Position numbers and translations under genes: made by a program
Shown here: in pieces, positions 13,364 to 19,059 of the stretch
How positions within the stretch are numbered: position 1 is the stretch's first letter
How the letters are laid out: every line of letters starts with the position of its first letter
Assembly: GCA_024224995.1 (NCBI GenBank)
Contig: JAAENB010000411.1
Coordinates: forward strand, 1 to 19,059
DNA: 19,059 nucleotides
Reading direction: 5' to 3'
DNA from: a bacterium
GTDB lineage: Bacteria; Spirochaetota; UBA4802; UBA5550
Notes under the pieces: generated by a model
Told to the model about the DNA's origin: nothing
Database searches by the model: none
Seen by the model: the letters and a program-made list of their open reading frames with translations, nothing else

Positions 13364-15193
13364 ATGAAAAAAAATGTTGCCACTGTTTTTATGTCTTTTC
13401 TTCTATTTCTTCTGTTTTCTCTTTCCGGTATTATTTCCTGTAGTAACATGATTGAAATCGGGCTTTATAATGACGATTTTGAGCAGGAGCAGGAGCAGGA
13501 ACCGGAAGGGGAAATTAATGATAATTTGTTATCGAGTATTGAGATTACGAGTAATGTGGAAATAACCAGTAATTTTGACGGCAATTTTATTTCTACTCCG
13601 CTCGGTGTTGATGAAATTGAGCTGTATGCCTCTGTTGTTGATAAAAATGGTGATGATATAAGCGCTGCCTACAGCTTGAACTGGGTTCAGGGGAATCAAT
13701 TCCTGGGTGCGGGTAAAATGTTAAAAACCGCTCCCGGCAGGGGGAAAAAGACCTTTGTTCTTCAGGTAAAAAATGCCGACGGTACTGTTGTGGGAGAAAA
13801 GTCGGTTCAATTTCATGTGGCCGGAAGATTTATTGAAGATTTTACTTCTGTTCAGTACCTTGATTATATGAATTCCAGCCAGAACGGTTCACGAGCCCGG
13901 GTAGATACGGAAAACGGGGAAGTTACTCTCACTTATTATGCCAAATATAATGTTATTTCTAATTTTAATGATGGTTCAATAGCCCTGGCGAATGATATAT
14001 CGGCTTCCGGGAATTATGCGTATGTTGCTAATGGTGATCAGAAAATTTTAAGAGTTGATATTAGCAACCCGGGAAGTATGAAATATAGTGCTGCAACATG
14101 GACAGAAACCTGGGCGGGAATGGCAAACTATATAAAACTTTCCGGGGATTACGCGTATGTTAGTAATTGGGAAAAAGGATTGGGAATAGTAAAGTTGAGT
14201 TCTTTTAAAGAGTCCAATGAAGGTTTTTTTGGTTTAAACGCTTCTTTTCAAGATTTCGCAATCCGGGATAACAGGGCATATATTGCCTGTTTAGACGCGG
14301 GAATACAGGTAATTGATATATCCAATCCGGAAGAACCTTCAGATCCCGGTCTCTTCTATAGTACCGCCTGGGGCGGAACATCGGGAAATGCCTATTCGGT
14401 AGCTGTTCATGAAGGATACGCTTATGCGGCAGACAGTAATAACGGCCTTGTGGTAATTGATCTTGGTAAAAGCAGTGCAGAGAACCCACAAGGTGCGTAT
14501 CATACCGGAACCGGGTCAAAGGGAGAAGCAGTTCAGGGTTTTGCTTACCGGGTAACAATATCGGGTAAGTATGCTTATGTTTCCGACTGGAATGAGGGGA
14601 TAGTTATCTTTGATATATCCACTCCCGGCTCCCCCGTAAGAGTCTCTTCGTATTATACCGGGTTCAAGTCGAACAGAACGGTTCTCTCCGGTAATTATTT
14701 GTATATAGCGAACCAAAAGAGCGGTTTAATTGTAGTTGATGTTTCGAATCCCGCATGGCCCGTAGAAGCGGGAATTTGCAAAACCGGTCCGGCCGCAGGT
14801 ATAGCCATAAAAGACGGCGTTGCGTATCTTGCCCGCCTTTCGAACGGAATAACCGCGGTCAATCTCCGTGATGAAGAAGGAACCATGAAACCCTATGAGT
14901 ACGCGGTAAACCCCGGGCAGATTGTACAATCGAAGTCCATACTGGGAAGTTCCTCTCAGGCTCTCATAAAACGGGTCCGGCTCTCTACCAAATCGCTTGC
15001 GCTCTCCGGGAATATCCTGATTATGATGTCCAACAACGGTGTCGATTGGAGAACCATAAGAAAGGAGGGTATTTTTGAGTTTGATACAAGACCTGCCGCG
15101 GGTGCTCTTTATTGGAGTGCGGTCATGGCAACGAATAATAAATTCCAGAGTCCTGTATTGAAGGAAGTTCAAATAGAATACTGGGAAGAATAA
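13364..15193 (+). CDS. Lipoprotein with seven LVIVD repeats (predicted beta-propeller)
   Basis: A 609-aa secreted protein. The signal peptide ends in GIISC (C26), a relaxed lipobox of the kind spirochaetes accept. A Glu/Gln-rich spacer (FEQEQEQEPEGE, about 39-50) follows. An Ig-like segment spans about 57-156. Seven LVIVD repeats run from about 207 to 503, each with the pattern I-xx-G-x-YAYVA-xx-xGI-xVIDIS-NP-xx-P; seven is the number needed to close one propeller. The last 90 residues form a separate beta-rich domain ending in VLKEVQIEYWEE, like discoidin-type sandwich ends. I prefer ATG 13364 over GTG 13358 because AGGAG (13351-13355) is 8 nt away. It is probably displayed on the outer membrane. 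Ligand unknown. Confidence 0.82.
   Translation: MKKNVATVFMSFLLFLLFSLSGIISCSNMIEIGLYNDDFEQEQEQEPEGEINDNLLSSIEITSNVEITSNFDGNFISTPLGVDEIELYASVVDKNGDDISAAYSLNWVQGNQFLGAGKMLKTAPGRGKKTFVLQVKNADGTVVGEKSVQFHVAGRFIEDFTSVQYLDYMNSSQNGSRARVDTENGEVTLTYYAKYNVISNFNDGSIALANDISASGNYAYVANGDQKILRVDISNPGSMKYSAATWTETWAGMANYIKLSGDYAYVSNWEKGLGIVKLSSFKESNEGFFGLNASFQDFAIRDNRAYIACLDAGIQVIDISNPEEPSDPGLFYSTAWGGTSGNAYSVAVHEGYAYAADSNNGLVVIDLGKSSAENPQGAYHTGTGSKGEAVQGFAYRVTISGKYAYVSDWNEGIVIFDISTPGSPVRVSSYYTGFKSNRTVLSGNYLYIANQKSGLIVVDVSNPAWPVEAGICKTGPAAGIAIKDGVAYLARLSNGITAVNLRDEEGTMKPYEYAVNPGQIVQSKSILGSSSQALIKRVRLSTKSLALSGNILIMMSNNGVDWRTIRKEGIFEFDTRPAAGALYWSAVMATNNKFQSPVLKEVQIEYWEE
13481..13498 (+). repeat. Triple GAGCAG microsatellite in the lipoprotein spacer
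   Basis: Three exact GAGCAG units encode Glu-Gln pairs directly after the lipidated N-terminus. Because the unit is 6 bp, slippage would change spacer length without shifting the frame. Confidence 0.7.
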
Positions 15194-15202
15194 ACTTTTA
15201 TT

Positions 15203-16207
15203 ATGCTGCGAAATATTTTCATAATTCCGGGCTTTTTGTTGTTATTGTTCTCCGCCTCCGTGGATCTCTACGCGGAAAACACAAAAAGCCCTGCTGCCGG
15301 AAAGAGCAGAGTTGCTGTTCTTGACTTTAATGCCGTAAACACCCCGGAATTTCTTGCCAAAACCATCACCGATCTTTTTAGTGCCGGGCTTTTCGAATTA
15401 AAGCTCTTTACCATGATAGAACGAAGCGAAATGGAGCAGATCCTTAAGGAGCAGGAACTGCAAAAAAAAGGATGTACCGATTCGGTATGTGCCGTAACAG
15501 CGGGGAAAGCACTCTCTGCGCAGAAAATTATTCTCGGAACCATCCACAAAATGGAAGATTATAAGATCTTTATCAAAATTATTGATGTTGCAACCGGTGA
15601 AGCTGAATCGATCTATATTGAAAACGCGGCTCATGAGGACGATATTGAGCCGGTCCTTGCTTCCATAATAAATAAAATAAAAGAAGATTATACAAGCGCT
15701 GTAGAGTGTTATTTACAGGTTTCGCTTGCAGCAGTAGTGCCAACAGGCGATTTTTCCGGCCTATCCAATTTCGGGTATGGAGCGAATCTCGATTTCTCCG
15801 TTAACAATCTTGTGTATAAGAATGTTCCCGTTCTAATATCCTCGGGATTTTATTATTTCGGGGGAAATAGTGATGCTGTCCGTTCTATTATGATGATACC
15901 GTTTTCAATAAACCTGGGGTACCGCTTTCCCATTTCCGGGAATATTTCTGTTATTCCCTATTTAGGCGGCGGATATATGATGGAACTCATGAGTTACGAT
16001 AGGGATGGAATAAGAAATTCTTCGGGAAAGTACGAATATTCCCGGGATTTTTTCTTTGATCCTTTGATTTCCGGCAGGATTGACATAGTATACCAGTTGA
16101 CTCATTCATTCCGCTTGTATCTTTCCCCTGCGTATACATTTTTCCTGGAAAAGAATAGCAGCGGTCAATACTTTGGTATTGGGTTTGGTTTACAAATGAA
16201 AATATAA
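15203..16207 (+). CDS. CsgG/LpoB-like domain fused to an outer-membrane beta-barrel-like domain
   Basis: A 334-aa exported protein. The signal peptide is predicted to be cut after LYA (about residue 24). Residues about 34-165 match the CsgG/LpoB-type fold: RVAVLDF near the start, ITDLF, then MIERSEMEQILKEQ, then a GCTDSVCAVTAGKALSAQKIILGTI segment with C91 and C96 as a likely disulfide, and IKIIDVATGE. Residues about 168-334 consist of alternating beta strands with aromatic girdles (VPTGDF, SINLGYRF, YLGGGYMM) and end in FGIGFGLQMKI, as in small outer-membrane barrels. CsgG itself is a multimeric secretion pore, and LpoB activates a peptidoglycan synthase; which role applies here cannot be said. 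The gene lies 9 bp after the LVIVD lipoprotein gene, so the two are likely cotranscribed. No strong ribosome-binding site is seen. Confidence 0.72.
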   Translation: MLRNIFIIPGFLLLLFSASVDLYAENTKSPAAGKSRVAVLDFNAVNTPEFLAKTITDLFSAGLFELKLFTMIERSEMEQILKEQELQKKGCTDSVCAVTAGKALSAQKIILGTIHKMEDYKIFIKIIDVATGEAESIYIENAAHEDDIEPVLASIINKIKEDYTSAVECYLQVSLAAVVPTGDFSGLSNFGYGANLDFSVNNLVYKNVPVLISSGFYYFGGNSDAVRSIMMIPFSINLGYRFPISGNISVIPYLGGGYMMELMSYDRDGIRNSSGKYEYSRDFFFDPLISGRIDIVYQLTHSFRLYLSPAYTFFLEKNSSGQYFGIGFGLQMKI

Positions 16208-16253
16208 TAAAAAAAACAAAACAGAAAAGTGTTTTTTGTTTAATTTTAAGTTG
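16208..16253 (+). terminator. Weak A/T-rich hairpin after the barrel gene
   Basis: An A-rich run with AAACAAAACA (16216-16225 region) faces TGTTTTTTGTTT after a short GAAAAG loop, making a stem almost wholly of A-T pairs and ending in T-rich sequence. It could stop transcription weakly. There is no G-C core. Confidence 0.3.
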
Positions 16254-16305
16254 ATTTTTCAGCAAACCGGTACAAATATGTCCCGGAGCTTTTTTTGAAA
16301 AATTA

Positions 16306-16333
16306 TTTACAAATTTTATTGTTCTGCTATAGT
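16306..16333 (+). promoter_or_regulatory. Predicted promoter of the 188-aa membrane protein gene
   Basis: TTTACA (16306-16311) and TATAGT (16328-16333) are 16 bp apart, each matching 5/6 of the sigma-70 consensus. The start site would lie about 25 nt before the coding sequence. Confidence 0.55.
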
Positions 16334-16364
16334 TACCTGATAATTTTTTTTGGAGGGATTCTAA

Positions 16365-16931
16365 ATGGAGAAAAATAGAACTTTCTTTCTACTGCCGGTT
16401 GTTTTGATTATTTCTATTGTCAATGTGGTTATCGCGATTTCTGTGGTGAAAATAAATAATACGGCTAACTCAAATCGAGAGCTTCTTCAACAGGTTTATA
16501 AACTGCAAAAAGCCCGGGTTCTGGGGCAGGTCCTTGCCGGAAAGAGTAGTGAAGCTCTATCGAATACTTCAAATGATCTTAAAGAGAGCAATACCGGCAA
16601 TCTTGCTGATATGCCGGGAGTGGAATCGGTTTTGCGCAGTGAGATCCGTGAATTATTAAAAGATGAATTACAGGATGTTATTGCGGATCTTCAAAATGAC
16701 AGTAAGCCGGAACCTGAAAGGGTGAAGCGCCAGAGAGCGCAGGCCTATGAAAAGAGCCAGGAACTGGTAAACAATGCCATCGCGAACGGCAGGTGGACCG
16801 AAGCGGATGTAAACCAGATCAGGCCCGTTCTTAGTAAACTCTCAAAAAAACAACAGGAAGAAATATATAAGAAATTGTTTCCTGCTATTAATCGTGGTGA
16901 AATAAAACTGGAAGCAAGAGATATTTTTTAG
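16365..16931 (+). CDS. Unknown single-pass membrane protein with coiled-coil and charged C-terminal region
   Basis: A 188-aa protein with a GGAGGG ribosome-binding site. A membrane helix spans about 7-29. It is followed by a helical, probably coiled-coil stretch (about 30-60), a Ser/Asn-rich linker, and two more charged helical parts (about 88-112 and 118-185). The C-terminal part includes RQRAQAYEKSQELVNNAIANGRWTEADVNQIRPVLSKLSKKQQEEIYKKLFPAINRGEIKLEA, an alpha-helical motif with a conserved-looking GRWTEAD turn. No catalytic signature is visible. Orientation is probably N-in, with the body outside the cytoplasm. It has its own promoter. I do not recognise the family. Confidence 0.65.
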   Translation: MEKNRTFFLLPVVLIISIVNVVIAISVVKINNTANSNRELLQQVYKLQKARVLGQVLAGKSSEALSNTSNDLKESNTGNLADMPGVESVLRSEIRELLKDELQDVIADLQNDSKPEPERVKRQRAQAYEKSQELVNNAIANGRWTEADVNQIRPVLSKLSKKQQEEIYKKLFPAINRGEIKLEARDIF

Positions 16932-16963
16932 GGTCGTGTCTTAATATACCGAAAAACGTAATT

Positions 16964-17015
16964 CGGAATGTAGACTCTGCCCGGAGGCATCACTCCGGGC
17001 AGAGTCTACATTCCG
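16964..17015. repeat. Perfect 23-bp inverted repeat hairpin
   Basis: The arms at 16964-16986 and 16993-17015 are perfect reverse complements over 23 bp, with a GCATCA loop; the left arm starts CGGAATGTAGACTC. Short direct repeats flank it: GGGTCG plus ATATACC occurs at 16931-16950 (with 7 extra bases between the two parts) and at 17015-17027. It follows the unknown membrane protein gene by 32 bp but has no T-tract. It may be a 3'-end stabilising hairpin, a dispersed repeat, or a scar of an inserted element. Confidence 0.75.
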
Positions 17016-17061
17016 GGTCGATATACCTTATTTTAGCGATCACCTTAAACCCGGTAAATCC

Positions 17062-17089
17062 TTGACAAATTCAGCCTGTTTTTTACAAC
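17062..17089 (+). promoter_or_regulatory. Predicted promoter of the purine permease gene
   Basis: A perfect TTGACA (17062-17067) is followed after 16 bp by TACAAC (17084-17089), a 4/6 match. The 5' leader would be about 33 nt, too short to hold a purine riboswitch. Confidence 0.55.
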
Positions 17090-17128
17090 TCTGTTTTATG
17101 GGTGCTTATTAAAAAGAGGAGGATTGTT

Positions 17129-18433
17129 ATGAAAGATTTCCTGGTAAGATTTTTCAAGTTAGATGAAAGAGGAACCGGCATCAGGACAGAGGTCATTGCC
17201 GGAGCTACAACCTTCCTCACAATGATGTATATTGTTCCGCTGAATGGGTTCATTATGAAGGATACGGGAATGCCCGTACCTGAAGTCATAACCGCCACTG
17301 CTCTTATTACCATAATTGCCACTATTGCGAATGGTTTATGGTCCAACACTCCTATTGCCATGTCAGTTGGTCTTGGGCTTAATTCTTTTTTTGCCGCAGT
17401 TCTTGTAAAAGGACAAAATTTACCCTGGCAGACCGTTCTTGGGATAGTGTTTCTCTCGGGAATGCTTTTTTTTCTCCTCACAATAACAAATATACGAAGA
17501 CTCATAATAGATTCAATAACACCCGAATTTAAAATTGCCATATCCGCGGGTATTGGATTGTTCATTGCTTTTGTGGGATTAAAGCAGATGGGAATTGTTG
17601 TTGATGATAAATTTACCCTGGTGACGATTGGAAAATTATCAAACCCCAAAGTCCTTCTTGGAATCATCGGGCTTTTTATAACAATCTGCCTGGTTGTCTG
17701 GAAAGTCAAAGGCGCGTTTATTATTGGTATAATTACAACATCTATTATCGGGTATATAATAACAGATGCCGCGCCCCCTTCGGGGATCTCCGGTTTCTTT
17801 TCTGCGCCCGTCTCCCCCAGTACTATTTTTTTAGAACTGGATATCCTCTCCGCTTTGAAATGGTCTCTGCTGCCGCCAATTATCACTTTTATGCTTACTG
17901 ATCTTTTCGACAGTCTTGGTACCCTGGCCGGTGTTGGGCACAGGGCAGGAATATTTGAAGATTCTTCAAAACCTATTCAAAGAACATTGGAAGTGGATGC
18001 AACAGCCACTGTACTTGGGTCTCTTCTGGGCCTTTCCACAACAACAAGCTTCATTGAAAGCGCTGCCGGTGTTGAAGAAGGGGGACGGACCGGGCTTACT
18101 TCTGTTGTTACGGGGCTGTTCTTTGTTGGAACGCTCTTTCTGGTTCCTTTTTTTACCAGTATTCCGCCAAATGCCATATACCCGGTATTGGTAATTGTTG
18201 GTGTTTTTATGTTTGCCGATCTAAAAAACATCGATTTTTCTGATATGGAAATTGGGATTCCCTGTTTTTTAATTATTATCCTCATGCCCCTGACATTTTC
18301 CATAACAAAGGGACTTGCTGCCGGTTTTATAACATATGTGTTTATCAAACTGGTAAGAGGAAAAGTAAAAGAGCTGAATCCCGTAATTATTATCCTTGCC
18401 GCAATATCAATCCTTGCGTTTGTTCTGGAGTAG
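17129..18433 (+). CDS. NCS2/AzgA-family purine (adenine/guanine/hypoxanthine) permease
   Basis: A 434-aa polytopic inner-membrane transporter of the AzgA/PbuG/GhxP branch of the NCS2 family, at normal length. The family start FFKLDERGTGIRTEVIAGATTFLTM is complete. Other conserved blocks are SVGLGLNSFFAAVL, the DLFDSLGTLAGVGHRAGI block, and the substrate-site segment STTTSFIESAAGVEEGGRTGLTSV. It likely imports nucleobases by proton symport; which base cannot be told from sequence. The start at ATG 17129 has GAGGAGG 6 nt upstream; an earlier in-frame start at 17102 lacks a ribosome-binding site and lies next to the predicted transcription start. It is transcribed alone, with converging transcription on the far side. 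Confidence 0.93.
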   Translation: MKDFLVRFFKLDERGTGIRTEVIAGATTFLTMMYIVPLNGFIMKDTGMPVPEVITATALITIIATIANGLWSNTPIAMSVGLGLNSFFAAVLVKGQNLPWQTVLGIVFLSGMLFFLLTITNIRRLIIDSITPEFKIAISAGIGLFIAFVGLKQMGIVVDDKFTLVTIGKLSNPKVLLGIIGLFITICLVVWKVKGAFIIGIITTSIIGYIITDAAPPSGISGFFSAPVSPSTIFLELDILSALKWSLLPPIITFMLTDLFDSLGTLAGVGHRAGIFEDSSKPIQRTLEVDATATVLGSLLGLSTTTSFIESAAGVEEGGRTGLTSVVTGLFFVGTLFLVPFFTSIPPNAIYPVLVIVGVFMFADLKNIDFSDMEIGIPCFLIIILMPLTFSITKGLAAGFITYVFIKLVRGKVKELNPVIIILAAISILAFVLE

Positions 18434-18434
18434 T

Positions 18435-18449
18435 CCTGACGCTGTCAGG
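18435..18449. terminator. Short hairpin at the convergent end of the permease and small-peptide genes
   Basis: CCTGAC (18435-18440) and GTCAGG (18444-18449) form a 6-bp stem with a GCT loop directly after the permease stop, and include the stop codon of the opposing small gene. There is no T-tract, so termination by this hairpin alone is doubtful. Confidence 0.35.
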
Positions 18450-18588
18450 GAGTTTCCGGCAAATCTACGTTTTTATTTGCGGCATGCTTGCTGGAAATGG
18501 TTTGCTTCTGAAACCCCGCAAGGATAAGAAGTGCCGTCATAAGCACTATCATTGTAATACTCAGTGATACTTGTTTTGTGTTCTTCAT
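18445..18588 (-). CDS. 47-aa predicted single-pass membrane peptide
   Basis: A short frame beginning MKNTKQVSLSITMIVLMTAL and ending KNVDLPETP. A hydrophobic segment (about 8-26) follows a positively charged N-terminus, so it is either a membrane-anchored peptide or an exported one. An AGGTGA ribosome-binding site lies 5 nt before the ATG. AT-rich sequence upstream (18600-18650) could provide a promoter. It converges with the permease gene, the stops being 11 bp apart. No family is recognised; it is a plausible small membrane protein, but only start context and hydrophobicity support it. Confidence 0.5.
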   Translation of the reverse strand: MKNTKQVSLSITMIVLMTALLILAGFQKQTISSKHAANKNVDLPETP

Positions 18589-18702
18589 AATCTTCACCTT
18601 ATATAGTATAGTTCTTTATATATATATTATGCATGTTTTGTGCAAGATTCTAAAAAGTAAATGTTTTTTGCGTTTTTTCAGAAAATTTGTAATTTAAAGT
18701 AG

Positions 18703-18758
18703 AGGGAAAGGGAGCCGCCAGGAAGACGGAGGGGGGTGTCTTCTTTTTGGCTCCCTCT
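18703..18758. repeat. Interrupted long hairpin upstream of the Rpn-like gene
   Basis: GGGAGCC (18710-18716) pairs with GGCTCCC (18749-18755), and the inner GAAGAC (18722-18727) pairs with GTCTTC (18738-18743) around a G-rich loop. AGAGGG on the left can also pair with CCCTCT on the right. The structure lies in the 288-bp gap between two divergent genes, about 120 bp before the nuclease gene. No T-tract follows on either strand. It may be part of an untranslated leader or a dispersed repeat. Confidence 0.5.
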
Positions 18759-18876
18759 CTATACCTCTATTATATAAGTGTGTTTTTACGGCAAAAAGGG
18801 CGAAATTTTTTTTAAATATGATTTTTTTTCCAAAAAAGTTTGCAAAAATAGAAGATTATTATAGATTGATACTATT

Positions 18877-19059
18877 ATGTATTTAGCGCCCTTAAATTAC
18901 GACAGGTTTTTCAAAAAGGTCTTTTCCGACAAAGAAATATCCAGACGGTTCCTGGAAGATTTCCTGGAAGTGAAGATAGATTCTATTGAGCTTCTCAAAG
19001 AAAAACACCAGCTTACGGATGATGCCTCAGTTGTAGAGTTCGACTTCCGCTGTAAAATA
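18877..19059 (+). CDS. Rpn / PD-(D/E)XK nuclease-family transposase, N-terminal part (cut by window end)
   Basis: The frame runs open to the end of the window, giving 61 residues: MYLAPLNYDRFFKKVFSDKE at the start, then FLEDFLEVKIDSIELL, and LTDDASVVEFDFRCKI at the edge. This matches the beginning of the Rpn (recombination-promoting nuclease)/PD-(D/E)XK transposase family, in which the sequence usually reads D-x-x-FK-x-x-F and continues into the nuclease core. The catalytic residues lie beyond the window. No ribosome-binding site is visible before the ATG. A weak promoter (TTGCAA 18840-18845, 16 bp, TAGATT 18862-18867) would give a very short leader. Such genes are often present in many copies per genome. 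Confidence 0.65.
   Translation, partial: MYLAPLNYDRFFKKVFSDKEISRRFLEDFLEVKIDSIELLKEKHQLTDDASVVEFDFRCKI

Noticed and set aside
17040..17128. Purine riboswitch before the permease
   Set aside because: The predicted leader is about 33 nt and no three-helix purine aptamer can be drawn.
17083..17886. 267-codon open frame on the minus strand
   Set aside because: It is antisense to the well-supported purine permease and shows no recognisable motif or ribosome-binding site.
1..19059. CRISPR array, tRNA or rRNA genes
   Set aside because: No regularly spaced repeats, cloverleaf with CCA end or conserved rRNA segments were seen on reading either strand.

Overview
The window looks like chromosomal DNA of an anaerobic or facultative Gram-negative-type bacterium, most likely a spirochaete. 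The inference rests on several features together: a complete set of Rnf membrane subunits, a 7TMR-DISM/PP2C phosphatase, a stand-alone CheX, a lipoprotein with a relaxed lipobox (IISC), and CsgG/LpoB-like envelope proteins. None of these alone fixes the phylum. No rRNA, tRNA, CRISPR array or intact mobile element is visible.

Region 1 (1-2073, +): a two-gene operon of a radical SAM enzyme with extra C-terminal cysteines and a double-hotdog MaoC-like dehydratase. They overlap by 4 bp and appear to start from a near-leaderless promoter with a 15-bp inverted repeat filling its spacer. The operon ends in strong hairpins (2061-2123), followed by an unusual 105-bp element bounded by perfect 21-bp inverted repeats.

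Region 2 (2488-7470, +): a small cysteine-rich protein sits 4 bp ahead of rnfC-rnfD-rnfG-rnfE-rnfA, the Rnf ferredoxin:NAD+ oxidoreductase/ion pump. rnfB is not at this locus: after rnfA come a 20-bp palindrome and a bidirectional terminator shared with the converging cheX. A long hairpin separates rnfE from rnfA.

Region 3 (7494-9535, -): cheX, a PpiD/SurA-like membrane-anchored chaperone lacking a PPIase domain, and a 55-aa Trm112-like zinc-ribbon protein. Promoters are visible for the first two.

Region 4 (9714-16931, +): the most interesting stretch. In order it encodes a lipobox-bearing 7TMR-DISM sensor fused to a PP2C/SpoIIE-type phosphatase, an ECF sigma factor, a membrane protein overlapping the sigma gene (candidate anti-sigma factor with a CsgG/LpoB-like C-terminal domain), a lipoprotein with a seven-repeat LVIVD propeller, a CsgG-domain/beta-barrel fusion, and an unknown membrane-anchored coiled-coil protein. 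This could be an envelope-sensing and surface-assembly module, but gene order is the only evidence that it acts as one unit.

Region 5 (16932-19059): a near-perfect long hairpin between imperfect direct repeats, an AzgA/PbuG-type purine permease, a 47-aa membrane peptide on the opposite strand, another hairpin, and the start of an Rpn/PD-(D/E)XK transposase-family nuclease cut by the window edge.
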